From contig CP000876.1 of assembly GCA_000018565.1 (NCBI GenBank), forward strand, positions 124,001 through 188,000: a stretch of 64,000 bases of DNA, in the 5' to 3' direction. The notes under the pieces are model-generated. The model worked only from the letters and a program-made list of their open reading frames with translations. It ran no database searches and was not told where the DNA came from. The translations under genes were made by a program, and so were the position numbers. Below, piece by piece: positions 52,301 through 62,100 of this stretch (its first letter is position 1; each line of letters begins with the position of its first letter). Source of the stretch: Herpetosiphon aurantiacus DSM 785 (GTDB lineage Bacteria; Chloroflexota; Chloroflexia; Chloroflexales; Herpetosiphonaceae).

Positions 52301-53967
52301 AGACCATGAGTAGCGTTGCAGTAGCCGCTGCTACCCATGGCGATATCGACCGTGCCGTTATTATTGCTCAATCTATTAACTCATGGCAATATTCTGAGAC
52401 CATGAGTAGCGTTGCAGTAGCCGCTGCCACCCATGGCGATATCAACCGGGCCCTCTCCATCACGCAATCTATTGAGTCCACAAAGGAGCGGGCTGAGACC
52501 ATGAGTAGAATTGCAGAAGTTGCTGTTACCTATGGACAACATGAACAAGCACTGGCGATTCTCAACATGGCCCTATCATCCATCACCCAATCCGTTAACG
52601 AGGCATGGCAACAACGTGATGAAGCTATCAAGGCTATTGCCGTAGCCATCGCTACCAATGGTGATATCGACCGTGCCCTGACCATCGCTCAATCCATTGA
52701 TAATATATGGGAACGTTATCAGACACTTGGTATCCTTGCTGAAGCTATTGCTGGCTATGGCGATATCGACCATGCCCTGACCATCGCTCAATCCATTGAC
52801 GATCCTGTGCAATGTACCTGGGCTCTCGCTGCCATTGCAGAAGTCACTATTACTCGTGGGCAGGATCAACAAGCATTAGCGATTCTCAACATGGCCCAGA
52901 CCATTACACACGCCATTGACAACGCAAAGGGACGGGCCATGGCATTCCCTGCCATCGCAGAAGTCACGGCCACCCATGGCGATATCGACCATGCCTTGTC
53001 CATCACTCAATCTATCGATGGGTCATGGGAACGTAATAGGACTCTTGCTGCCATTGTGGAAGCCATCGCTTCCCATGGCAATATCGACCGTGCCCTGTCT
53101 ATCGCCCAGTCCATTGATAATCCGGAACAACGTAACAAAGCCATGGGTGCCATTGCAGCAGTGATCGTGACCCGTGGCGATATCGACCGTGCCCTGTCTA
53201 TCGCCCAATCCATTGATAATGTATGGCAGCGTGACAGCACCCTTGCTGAAATTGTGGTAGTCATCGCTTCCCATGGTGATATTGATCGTGCCCTCACCAT
53301 CGCCCAATCCATTGATCCTCAAAAGGAGCGGGCTGAGGCCCTTGCTGCCATCGCAGAATTCACTGTTACCCCTGGGCAGCGGAAACAAGCGTTAGAAATA
53401 CTCAACACGACCCTAACTATTTTCCACACTCTTGACGATCAACTAGGATTACACGATGAGGTTATCGGTGCCATTGCGGTAGCCATCGCTTCCCATGGCG
53501 ATATCGACCGTGCCCTGTCCATCACCCAATTTATTGGCAATACATGGCCACGACGTGACAATACCGTGGGTGCCATTGCAAAAGTCGCAGCCACCCATGG
53601 CGATATCGACCGTGCCCTGTCTATCGCCCAATTCATCGATAATCTCGATCGACGTGATAATGCCGTGGGTGCCATTGCAGAGGCTACTGCCACCCGTGGC
53701 GATACCGATCGTGCCCTGACAATCGCTCAATCCATTGATGATCCAACTCTACGGGCTCAAACCTTTCACGTGATTCTTCAAAAAGCTCAATCAGTCATAG
53801 GGATTTTAAGGATACTTCATCATGAATGGTTTCGGAGCCTAAGATCTACCGATGTATGGGCAATGACAGTGATTTCGACTCCATTAATAAACGAATATCC
53901 ATGGCTTGGTGTAACCATGCTTGATGCAGAGGAATGGGTGAATGTACAGTTGAAACGGCTGGAGTAA
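49372..53967 (+). CDS. Giant STAND NTPase with TPR-like repeat array
   Basis: 1531 residues from ATG 49372 (GAAGGA nine bases upstream); the frame from TTG 49321 has no site. Residues 1-60 are helical and may be an effector-associated adaptor. ERNVVMGNLNQLDI at 121-134 recalls the glycine-type motifs of the caspase. The NTPase core has GFVGRDNEL at 180-188, Walker A SEAGEGKSS at 209-217, and Walker B TIYLDGLDQ at 294-302. Winged-helix parts follow (MALLVVTQEPLPM, LVSQGSDQRVALHHLLFREY). From about residue 700 on, about 22 repeats of 33-34 residues (THGDIDRALSIAQSID) form an alpha-solenoid, a typical sensor. Some repeats are nearly identical in DNA. A broken paralogue lies at 57955-58820. Confidence 0.85.
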   Translation: MDDRALRLALEALLDEPTLKSTHRASIERGLTDLKTQRITPDEWEYLCYLIEHYGASTPLPADPVAALIAAFQDKLPSVDPIALSTAIHALVGGDTAQLDGKSLALTIERRGQTQIANLAERNVVMGNLNQLDISVHIPIPDARFDSLMQAAFQRQTHERITNAAQQTESDRLLNLRLQGFVGRDNELAAIRAQIATVRPTGGYVLIKSEAGEGKSSIIAKLIQDAGFAQTPHHFIALTTGRDYQLSLLRAVVAQLILKHRLPVSYFPEESYSTMKGEFARILDELSKHGIQETIYLDGLDQLPPEGDRLIDLSFLPSQPPPGIVIVLGSRPDEAFKPLHHLNKAAYHLPPMSEIDAFTVWRSVQSGVADTLFHDLYTALKGNALFVYLAADTIRNQSVVDMASLIRQIEQNPKDIFGIKLERIKNRSEHRWPTIWRPMLALLVVTQEPLPMRVIGRLLGQPRAVIQDAVWVMGGLVSQGSDQRVALHHLLFREYIQAHEFDSEELHDIHQRLADWCAQDGDAIWADHRDALEQARRVYARHHYITHLALAENWPTLWRVLDAGDYGAQKTRFDPSMRLYALDLDRGRESAIKAGQSTEEHIQHLPRLWKYSLLRTSLTNRVDQWPNKVFAILATIGQTHEVLERIELLSSTRKQVQCWDTILPWCDTQQQKTMLVRLYQVAGHLSGIDEIFTLSIIAKITIMLGENEQAIGILDHALAIAHTLKTPEQCNEAIRAITKITTMLATNEHVLGILDRSFTIAQCIDHANYRSEALSVIAAAIAVHGDRGRVLTRNQMIDTSGRRNETISVIAAAIAVHGDIDYALTITQSIDNPVQYILAIAFIANILTILDKPEHVLGILDRALFIAQSIDNPEQRDKAMGAIAAVIVTHGDIDRALSIAQSIDNVWQRDSSLAEIAVVIATHGDIDRALSIAQSIDPPKGHTLTLAAIAVAIATHGNIDRALSITQSIEHTKERAETMSSVAVAAATHGDIDRAVIIAQSINSWQYSETMSSVAVAAATHGDINRALSITQSIESTKERAETMSRIAEVAVTYGQHEQALAILNMALSSITQSVNEAWQQRDEAIKAIAVAIATNGDIDRALTIAQSIDNIWERYQTLGILAEAIAGYGDIDHALTIAQSIDDPVQCTWALAAIAEVTITRGQDQQALAILNMAQTITHAIDNAKGRAMAFPAIAEVTATHGDIDHALSITQSIDGSWERNRTLAAIVEAIASHGNIDRALSIAQSIDNPEQRNKAMGAIAAVIVTRGDIDRALSIAQSIDNVWQRDSTLAEIVVVIASHGDIDRALTIAQSIDPQKERAEALAAIAEFTVTPGQRKQALEILNTTLTIFHTLDDQLGLHDEVIGAIAVAIASHGDIDRALSITQFIGNTWPRRDNTVGAIAKVAATHGDIDRALSIAQFIDNLDRRDNAVGAIAEATATRGDTDRALTIAQSIDDPTLRAQTFHVILQKAQSVIGILRILHHEWFRSLRSTDVWAMTVISTPLINEYPWLGVTMLDAEEWVNVQLKRLE

Positions 53968-54376
53968 AGGGGCGTAGCAAACTAAACGATCACAGTTTCC
54001 GTATGCCTGTTTTTTAAATGACAGAGATTGTTACTCCCAGCGTTGGCTGAACTGTGAAGCAACGCATACATCTCTGCCATCAGGCCGACAGATATACATA
54101 ACGTATTTTTCCGTTTAGTCTCGGGCGTAGAGTACTGATATCTTGCACGAAATCGGAACCTATAATTAAGATACATTAATCATGTTCTTCACCCCGTTGC
54201 CCCGACGTGTTGTAAGGAAATAGGCAGAACGCAGCGCCGCTCTGAACCATTGTCCATACAATCGGAACCACAGCACGATCGCTTCTTGGCAATCAGGCGA
54301 CTCCTAGGCTGGCATTCAGCGGACCGATCGTGCTGGCACTGACACACGGGCAGCGAGGATCGCGATGAGCAGACGA

Positions 54377-54820
54377 TCAGTCGTCATCATCCCACGGATC
54401 GTTCCCCCAATACAACATCGCACGATCCTTAAGGGGAAGGTGATCGGGACTGAACACATGATGGAGTGACGTGACCACGGTCAACTGTGGGTACTGAGTA
54501 TGCATCCAGTCAATCAGTTTCAGGAGGGCAGCTTCTGCCTGGGGATGATAGGTGAAATAAATGACATAATGCATCCATTGATCAGTACCAACGTGAGCCG
54601 TAATTTGCTCACAGACCGCCGGAAAATCGGCTTTCCAGACAAATGTCTCGGACGATGTGTAGATGTCGACGGTACCGTCTTGCCCCCATGCTTGGCGCAT
54701 ACCAACGAGACTCGTTTTGTTCCATGGATCGGGTTTGTAGCCCAGCGTTTCAAGACCCGCTATTAAAGGTAGAGGGTCATGGGGTGGAAGCATGAGAAAG
54801 ATTTGTTTGGATGAACCCAT
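54377..54820 (-). CDS. Hypothetical protein with acidic end
   Basis: 147 residues from ATG 54820, with AAGGAG six bases upstream; the frame to 54865 lacks one. The fold looks alpha/beta (QIFLMLPPHDPLPLIAGLE, VVTSLHHVFSPDHLPL) and ends NDPWDDDD. No known family is recognised. Its small, acidic nature beside conflict genes would fit an immunity protein, but that is only a suggestion. The stretch 53968-54376 downstream shows no gene. Confidence 0.5.
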   Translation of the reverse strand: MGSSKQIFLMLPPHDPLPLIAGLETLGYKPDPWNKTSLVGMRQAWGQDGTVDIYTSSETFVWKADFPAVCEQITAHVGTDQWMHYVIYFTYHPQAEAALLKLIDWMHTQYPQLTVVTSLHHVFSPDHLPLKDRAMLYWGNDPWDDDD

Positions 54821-54850
54821 AGATCTCCTTAACGGGTCAATATCGTACAG

Positions 54851-54868
54851 AATGATTATGATCATTCA
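54851..54868. promoter_or_regulatory. Short palindrome upstream of the 147-residue protein
   Basis: GAATGAT (54851-54857) and ATCATTC (54862-54868) flank a four-base spacer about 30 bases before the start at 54820. It could be an operator for that gene. The remainder of 54869-55196 shows no gene. Confidence 0.35.
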
Positions 54869-55196
54869 TGATAGGCTTGTTGCCAACATTTTACCGATTA
54901 ACAACGTTTGTGTTTTTTTTCATAAGCGGTATCATACAGTGCCGAAAAACACGACAATCGGCATAATGGTGGCGACTCCATAGGGTGAAATGCCATCGCA
55001 TGCGCACGAACAAGGGAACGAAAGACCAGTACCATGCCAAAAAAAGGTGGTCAAACGCGGCTGGGAACGCTATCTCGATTATTGGCAATGCCTGAGGGAA
55101 CTAAAAGTATATTCCCCATGCGCATCAAGCTTAATAGGAAAGGACGCTCCATGGCATCATGCCATTGCAACACACCATGAATCCAAGGAGCATCCA

Positions 55197-55953
55197 ATGG
55201 ACATCATACCGCAGATCCGCGACGCGATGCACACCCTCTTAACCACCACGACCGAGGCCATTGCCGCTGCCCAGCAGTACGTCAAACGCCCTGACCGCGC
55301 CAAATTTTGTCCCAGTACCCTCGTTCAAACCCTCGTCTATGACTGGCTGGCCCAGCCGACGGCCACGGTTGAGCAATTGGCCCAAATGGCCTGCCGCATC
55401 GGCGTTGATGTCTCTCCCCAAGCGATTGATCAACGCTTTACCATGGCCACCGCTGACCTGCTCCACCAGCTCGTCCTCGCCAGTATCAAGCCTGTCATCG
55501 CCGCCAATCCCGTGGCTCTGCCCATTCTCCAACGCTTTACCAGCGTGCGCGTCCATGACAGCACATCCATTGGGTTGCCCGATGCCCTGACCAGTACGTG
55601 GCGCGGCTGTGGCAATGCGACGACGGGTGGCGGGGCAACCCTGAAATGTGGGGTGCAGCTCGATGTCCTCACGGGGGCGATCACCGCGCTCGATCTGGTC
55701 AATGGGCGCGCAGCGGATCGAGCGCTCCCGCTCCAGCAGCGCGATCTGCCACCGGGGAGCTTGCTGCTCGCCGATCGCGGGTTTTATCATCTGGAGCGCT
55801 TACGCCACCATGACCAGCAGGGGGTTTTATGGATCACCCGCCTGCCCAGCAACGCCGTCGTGGCCTATCCGGGACACGCCGCGCAGCCGTTGGCGACGTT
55901 TGGCCCAGGAGGGCGTGGTTCTGCATGCGCGTCACAAGGAACGCGGCTTGTAG
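55197..55953 (+). pseudogene. IS4-family transposase remnant, frameshifted and truncated
   Basis: ATG 55197 has AAGGAG eight bases upstream. The frame gives a DDE-type transposase: VHDSTSIGLPDALTSTWRGC carries the first Asp and LLLADRGFYHLERL the second, as in IS4-like elements. Near 55900 the frame shifts: AQEGVVLHARHKERG is read in the next frame to a stop at 55953. The C-terminal third with the catalytic Glu is missing. No clear element ends are visible. Confidence 0.75.
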
Positions 55954-56057
55954 GGAGGCGGTGGACAGTGTGAATCACGCGTAAGCTGGTGGATAGTATC
56001 ACCAAGAAGATCAGGGATCGGTATCATGGAACAATCTCACTATGAAGGTGGCCGCTG

Positions 56058-56396
56058 TCAAGACGACGGGGTTGGTGCGAGCATGCGGAGATCAACCACA
56101 TCGAGAATGATGCCATCGGCAATCACGCTCTGTCCGTATGCGAGTTGAAAGGGCATCCCAACCCAGAATTGATCGAAATGGGCATCGGGGGAGAACATCT
56201 CGATTCCGCCAATAGTGGTTTCGCCGGGCATAAGGTAGCCTTCTTGGTCTGATTCGCCATAGAAACAACAGAACCAATCATGTGGTGGATAACCATAGCG
56301 AAATTGAATGTCAGTGCCCTGCAATGATAAAGGATAGACGCTTTGCCCGGAAGGATACAGTGATACGGTCACAATAATGTGTGGTGGATAGAGCAT
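56058..56396 (-). CDS. Small protein resembling EF-Tu C-terminal beta-barrel domain
   Basis: 112 residues; GAGG eight bases before ATG 56396. The order FRYGYPPHDWFCCFYGE, GYLMPGETTIGGIEMFSP, FWVGMPFQLAYGQSVIADGI recalls the third domain of elongation factor Tu-like proteins (strand, L-x-P-G-E, V-G-x2-F-x-L-x2-G-x2-V-x-x-G). Stand-alone small barrels of this type occur near toxin and conflict genes. The match is by pattern only. It is flanked by transposase debris. Confidence 0.45.
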   Translation of the reverse strand: MLYPPHIIVTVSLYPSGQSVYPLSLQGTDIQFRYGYPPHDWFCCFYGESDQEGYLMPGETTIGGIEMFSPDAHFDQFWVGMPFQLAYGQSVIADGIILDVVDLRMLAPTPSS

Positions 56397-56525
56397 GGGA
56401 AACCTCTATACGTATCGCGATGACGAATGATCGCAATCATACCCTTTTTTCAACAGACGGATACCAATCAGGAAGCGCATGAGCCTTTAATGATCTCGGC
56501 AACCTAGAAAGGTCGTCACTCAGAT

Positions 56526-56790
56526 CTATACGGAAGTTGTTACGAAAGAATCCCTTGACAAACAACGAGAAGGATCGGGAGCATGAGCGCGGTAACCACG
56601 GGTTCGAAGATTCCAAGACGCTTTCCCGCTGGGTCGTTGCGGATCACGCGGTCTAGCATGCAGTGCAGGTCGTATCCGATGCGCCTTAGGCCCGATCCTC
56701 AGCAGTCGCGCTTTCCGCCACCAAATCATTGGCCAAGGGAATGCGATCGTTGGCGATGGCTTGCTGGGCGACATAGCGGTGGTATAACGA
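56526..56790 (-). other. Gene-free stretch with a possible membrane-protein tail
   Basis: On the minus strand 56538-56660 can be read as a short C-terminal end with a hydrophobic helix (EPVVTALMLPILLVVCQGI) and a stop, but upstream frames are broken. It is probably debris cut by the adjacent IS. I cannot name the parent gene. Confidence 0.3.
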
Positions 56791-56791
56791 A

Positions 56792-57939
56792 AGTGGTGCA
56801 AAATTGAGAGAGCCAGGTGGGCTATACTTGGAGTTACCACACACCCAAGGAAAGGACCACCATGACTCCCATCAAGAAGCATACCCATTCGCCCGTGATC
56901 GGTCAAGCCGAAGCCCAGGCCACCTTCCAGCAGCTGGTGCAGCACCAGATTCGGCAGGCAATTCGCGCCACGTTCATCGACATTTTGGAAGAGGAAGTGG
57001 CCGCCTTCATCGGTGCGCAGCCCTATGAACGCACCGACGAGCGGCGTGACCATCGCGCCGGACATCGCTCGCGTACCCTTGGCACGACCGCTGGCGTGAT
57101 CGATGATTTGCCCGTCCCACGGACGCGTGGTGGCTTTCGCACCCAGCTGTTTGACCGCTACCAGCGCCGCATGCACGATGTGGATACGTTGATGCAGGAT
57201 ATGTTTGTCGGCGGGGTCAGCCAAACCGCCGTTGGCACGGTGGTCGAGCACTTAACCGGCAATGCGCCCAGTCCCTCAACCGTCTCGCGGGTATTTCATA
57301 CGCTTGACGACGAGTTTCAGGCCTGGCAAGCGCGTCCGTTGCCCCCACGCTCCTGCTATGCCTTCGCCGATGGCACCTATTTCAGTGTGATCTATAACGG
57401 GCAAGGCCAGAAAATGCCGATTTTGGCCTTGATTGGCATCACGCCCGACGGGCAACGTGAGGTGATTGCCTTCACGACGGGCGAGCGAGAAAACCAAGGC
57501 GCGTGGGAAAGCCTGCTGGCGGACATCAAGGACCGCGGGGTCGAGACCGTTGATCTGTGGATTACGGATGGGCATCAGGCGATGCTGAACGCGATTGCGG
57601 CGAAGTTTCCCGCATCGCAGCGCCAACGCTGTGTCGTGCACAAAATGAGCAATATCGAAAGCCACGTTCCCGAAAAATATCGCGATGCGCTCCACGCGGA
57701 GCTGCGGGCGATCTTCTATCAACCCGACCGAGCGCAGGCTGACCAAGCGGCAGCGGCGTTTATGGCCAAATACGAGCGCCAGTACCCAGAACGGACGTTC
57801 GAGGAGGTCAAGAAACGCAGCAAAAAAATAGCGACGGCCTTTCGGAATGAGGGCAGTTGTTTACTGCTGTTTTATGCGGTCGTTCGAACACTTCAACTTC
57901 GCAAAATTCGCATGCCTGGCTAAATTGATTTTGCACACT
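56792..57939 (+). mobile_element. IS256-family element, defective
   Basis: Imperfect inverted repeats mark the ends: AGTGGTGCAAAAT ... GCCAGG at 56792-56817 and its near reverse complement at 57914-57939. The single gene inside is an IS256-type transposase with an internal deletion. The right end lies directly against a truncated STAND paralogue, whose 5' part is not found on the left side, so a rearrangement accompanied or followed insertion. Confidence 0.75.
56862..57923 (+). CDS. IS256-family transposase lacking the catalytic Glu region
   Basis: 353 residues from ATG 56862 (AAAGGA upstream). Present are the N-terminal [19 protein letters not shown], the first Asp in [11 protein letters not shown] and the second in WITDGHQAM with [14 protein letters not shown]. 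After KYERQYPE the sequence jumps to [20 protein letters not shown], leaving out about 40-50 residues that normally hold the third catalytic acid (within N-V-x-E-R). The reading frame is kept. It is therefore probably inactive, though it could still bind ends. Confidence 0.8.
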   Translation: MTPIKKHTHSPVIGQAEAQATFQQLVQHQIRQAIRATFIDILEEEVAAFIGAQPYERTDERRDHRAGHRSRTLGTTAGVIDDLPVPRTRGGFRTQLFDRYQRRMHDVDTLMQDMFVGGVSQTAVGTVVEHLTGNAPSPSTVSRVFHTLDDEFQAWQARPLPPRSCYAFADGTYFSVIYNGQGQKMPILALIGITPDGQREVIAFTTGERENQGAWESLLADIKDRGVETVDLWITDGHQAMLNAIAAKFPASQRQRCVVHKMSNIESHVPEKYRDALHAELRAIFYQPDRAQADQAAAAFMAKYERQYPERTFEEVKKRSKKIATAFRNEGSCLLLFYAVVRTLQLRKIRMPG

Positions 57940-57954
57940 TCTTGACAAACCACC

Positions 57955-58820
57955 CCGTTGTGGCGATCGGTCCAGCCTGCCGTGGCGGATAGCCTCCTGC
58001 ATGACCTCTATACAGCACTGAAGGGGAATGCGCTGTTTGTCCATTTGACTGCTGATACAATGCGCTATCAATCAGTGGTTGATGCGACGAGTTTGATTCG
58101 GCAGATTGAGCAGAATCCCAGTAATCTCTTTGGGATTACGCTTGGGCGGATTAAAGATCCATCCTTGGGCCGACTGGCAGGCAATATGGAAACCTATGCT
58201 CGCGTTTTTACTGGTCGCTCAAGAACCATTGCGAGGGATGGCAACGGTCTGAAACAAATTCGCCAGCTTGACAAAACGTGAAAAATTATGGCTAAAAACG
58301 ACGCAAAAAAGCCGTTATGCGTTGTTTTTGGCTCACAAAGTCAGGCTATTACCCATTAATACGTGGTTTTGAGGTCGCTAACCCCACGGAAAAACGACGC
58401 AAAATGTTCTTTTGCACGCCAATTTCCTCGAAATAGCGTTCAAGTTGAGACATATTCTCGACTTGGCGAATTTGTCTCGAATCGTTCCCCTCCCTCATTG
58501 CGGCTGGATGTGGTGGGTGATCTGCTGGGACATGATCACGACATGATGCAGGATGCGGTGTGGGTTTTAGGTGGGTTGGTCAGTCAGGGGGTCGATCAGC
58601 GGGTCGCGTTGCATCACTTGCTGTTCCGTGACTATTTGGAAACATCGGTCTTCAATGCCCGCGAAGTGAAACGCTGGCACCAACGGTTGGCCGACTGGTG
58701 TGCGGATGATTTGGATAGCGTTTGGGTTGACGATCGTTATCCCATTGAACAGACACGACGGGTCTACGCACGGCAACATTATATTACCCATATAGCCTTA
58801 GCAGAGAATAGAACAAACCC
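57955..58820 (+). pseudogene. Broken paralogue of the giant STAND NTPase
   Basis: 57958-58226 encodes LWRSVQPAVADSLLHDLY and NALFVHLTADTMRYQSVVD, matching residues about 365-450 of the STAND protein. After a 262-base insertion, 58503-58820 continues with LDVVGDLLGHDH, QDAVWVLGGLVSQGVDQRV and RQHYITHIALAEN. The 5' part is lost at the IS256 end and the repeat array is gone at the 3' side. Bases 58821-59126 are AT-rich with no gene. Confidence 0.85.
58234..58495. mobile_element. 262-bp MITE-like element with terminal inverted repeats and 7-bp target duplication
   Basis: The ends form inverted repeats of about 32 bases (26 matching), both beginning AGGGA and containing ACAAATTCGCC. The element is flanked by CATTGCG at 58227-58233 and 58496-58502. 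Removing it and one CATTGCG restores the open frame of the STAND paralogue (QEPLRLDVVG). It has no coding capacity, so it must be mobilised in trans. Confidence 0.85.
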
Positions 58821-59126
58821 TTGGCAAGAAGAGGAAAACAGAGAACAAAACGCCCATTTTGTCGAGAATAAATCTTTATATAATTTGAATATAGGTATAC
58901 AAAAGTTATCTAAAAAGAATTCCATGATATCTCATCTGGTAACAGTAGATTCTTTATAAAAGTTATATTAGATCTATATATTTCCTGAAATAGAATTTTC
59001 ATGATTTATAGTAAATTCAAGATAAAATATCCATCATAATTATCAAGTGATGACAATATTCAATATATAATCAATATATTCATTAAATCCCAAATAATAC
59101 AATTAACCTCTTGTGGAGGATTATCT

Positions 59127-62100
59127 ATGAATGATTTGTATATCCCTGATGAACTGAGTGATAGTTTTCATGCAGCCATCCAAGCTCGAAGCCAACTGAG
59201 TATAGATATAGCACAGCAAACGTTTACTTATGCGATTCACCAGTGGGAATCAATCCTTCAGATTTGTGCGAGGAAAGGCTATTCTGAACTGGGTGCAATT
59301 GCCCATAGTGAGATAGGACTTATTTTAGGGCATCGTTATCGAATATATGGTGATGATAACGATCTTCATCATGCAACGAGGCTGCTAACACAATATATTC
59401 ATTCAGTCCCTGATACCTATATCGAAAAGCCAAGGATTTGTAATGGCTATGGCACCATTTATCGCAATCTCTATGAAGAAACTGGCCAAATTGAATATCT
59501 CAACCAAGCGATCGCGACGTTTGAACACTTTATTGGCAATACTCGTCTGCATCCGTTGCACATAAGCGTTCTTCACACCGGATACGCGAACGTCTTACTT
59601 TTTCGTTTTGATATCTTTGATGATATCCAGGATGTGTTTCAAGCCCTCGCTATTCAAAAAAAAGCGTTGGAAGCCTGTGAACCGCGATCACAACGATGGG
59701 TCACTACCAACGCCATGCTCGCGAACTCTCTCTTAAGGCTCGCCAAACGCGAAAAAAAGGCTGTGTTTCTTGATGAAGGGATATTTTATGCAACCGAAGC
59801 CTTAGCGTACATTGATCCATCGAACCCTCACTGGTTTAACTGCAATAACAATCTTGGACTAGCCTACAGTTTCAGATTTGAGGTATCCAATCATATTACG
59901 GATATCACTACTGCTATCCATTATTACCATACAGCCTTGCAGGCACAGGCTATCTCGCCTCAAAACACTGGCTTAGTGTGGAATAATATTAGTGTGGCCT
60001 ATCGAACAAAATTCGAGACCTGGGGCGACATCAGCGATATTGACGCTGCGATTAGTGCATTACACCGTGCGCTCGGCGTGACGGCGGCACCCGCCCCCCT
60101 GTGGATTATGTGCAAACATAATTTAGCAGCCAGCCTCATCCGTCGGCATGAAATACGGAAGCATCCGGTTGATATTCAGAAAGCTCTTTCGATCGTTACG
60201 GATGTCCTCGGAATTATGCCAGACTCGCTAGCAGGGAAAAGCGATTTCTATAATCTCGAAGCAAGCATCTATCACACACAATATGAGCAAACGACAGATA
60301 TTGCAGATATTCGTCGGGCCACAACTGCCGCGCAAGCAGGCCTCAAGCTGCCCAATCCCGCGAATGAGTTATGGTGCATCTATGGACGCATATTGCTCAG
60401 TCGGTTTAAGCATGAGCAGCGGCCCGAAACCCTTGAAGAGGCCATTCGGATCAGTCGGGAGGATGTTGCGAGGGGTCTCCCTCATACCCACGGTTGGGCA
60501 CGCAGTTGTGATGTCCTGTGTTCAGCTTTATTTAGTAGATTTAAAATGGTTGGCAGTTCGAACGATGCGGACTATCATGAGCTGCTTAATCGCTATGGAG
60601 CATTGCTTAACTACCCAGGATTACCCTTGCACCATCGCTTGATCGTATGCGGTAATCTCGGGTATCTTCATATCGTCAAAAATAAGTGGCGTGAATCCTG
60701 TGATACCCTCCTGCAGGGTATTGAGGTTGCGGACACCCTCTATCTGACCCAGGCAACAACCATCAATCGTGAGCTATGGAGCGCCACCGCTGGTAATATC
60801 TATCGTCGTGCTGCGTATGCTTTAGCGAACCTAGGCCGAATTGATGAAGCGGTCGTGATTCTTGAGCGTGGACGGTCAAAGATCTTGGGTGATCAACTCC
60901 AGCGTGAATCAGAGGAAGTTGCGTCCTTAGAACGCGATCATCCACACCTCTATCAAGACTATATAGCAACCTCAGCCCGCTTACGCAGAGTCGCCAATCA
61001 AGAATGGGTATCCCGCCTCTATCGCGATCATGAGATGAACACCTATGATGAAGCCCGAGAAGCCCAAACGACGTTTCAATCCATGCTTCGCACTATCCGA
61101 GCGCTGCCGGGCTATGAATCATTTCTAGATACATTTTCCTATACCGATATTATTGAGTGTCTCCAGCCAGGTATGGCACTCGTCTATATTGATGCAACGA
61201 TTGACTTCATGTATACGATTGTCATCGCCCGTTCCGACCAGTCGTTTGATCTCCATTATAGTGAACTGCGAAATTTTTCTATTCCAAAGTTAAAAACATT
61301 ACTGATGAATCAAGAAGAAGAAGGCATCTATGGTAGTTTTATGCGTGGTCAACTCGAAAATCCTCGCGCTTTTTTGGGCCACTTAAGCGGTATTTTAGAC
61401 GAGCTTGGCGAGAATCTCATTAGTCCTATTGCTGCGTATCTGCACACACAATACATGACCGAGGTGGTGCTCATTCCCGTTTTCCTCCTCAGGCCACTTC
61501 CAGTACATGCTGCCCGTTATAATGGAACCTATTTTCAGGATGATTTTACCATTTCCTATAGTCCTTCTGCGCGGATTTTCGCTATCGCCAGTCGGCTCCA
61601 AGGTCGCCATGTCCAACCACTCATTGCGATAGGAAATCCGACCGGACAAGCGGGTTCAGCACTCTATACCGATTGGTTAGCCGAGGAGTTTCAACGGATC
61701 GCTGGGGGCGGAGAGGTTCTCTTACATCACCATGCAACCCTCCAGAATGTTCTATCGGCCATAGGTGAGCGAACCCCACGGCATATCTTATTTGGGTGTC
61801 ATGGATGGTATGATGGTGATGAGCCACTCAAGTCCCATCTGGTGCTGGCCAATACGAATCTGACCTTGACGGATGTAATGGCGAATCTTGACTTAGCGAA
61901 GACAGATATGGTTATTTTAGTTTCCTGTAAAATGGGGGTCTTGGATTTTAAGCGCCTCAGTGAAGAAGTGCTTAACTTTCCAATTGGCCTCTTATATGCA
62001 GGGTGCAAAACCGCACTTGCTCCACTCTGGGCGGTGTATGCATTACCGACAGTGTTGTTGCTTCACCAGATGTATGCGTGGATGATAGCCGGCAGTTCAT

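Noticed and set aside
53007-53388. Antisense frames under the STAND repeat array
   Set aside because: Produced by the repeated DNA of the sense gene; repeat themselves with the same period.
56526-57251. 241-codon minus-strand frame across the IS256 end
   Set aside because: It runs from debris into the antisense strand of the transposase and has no domain.
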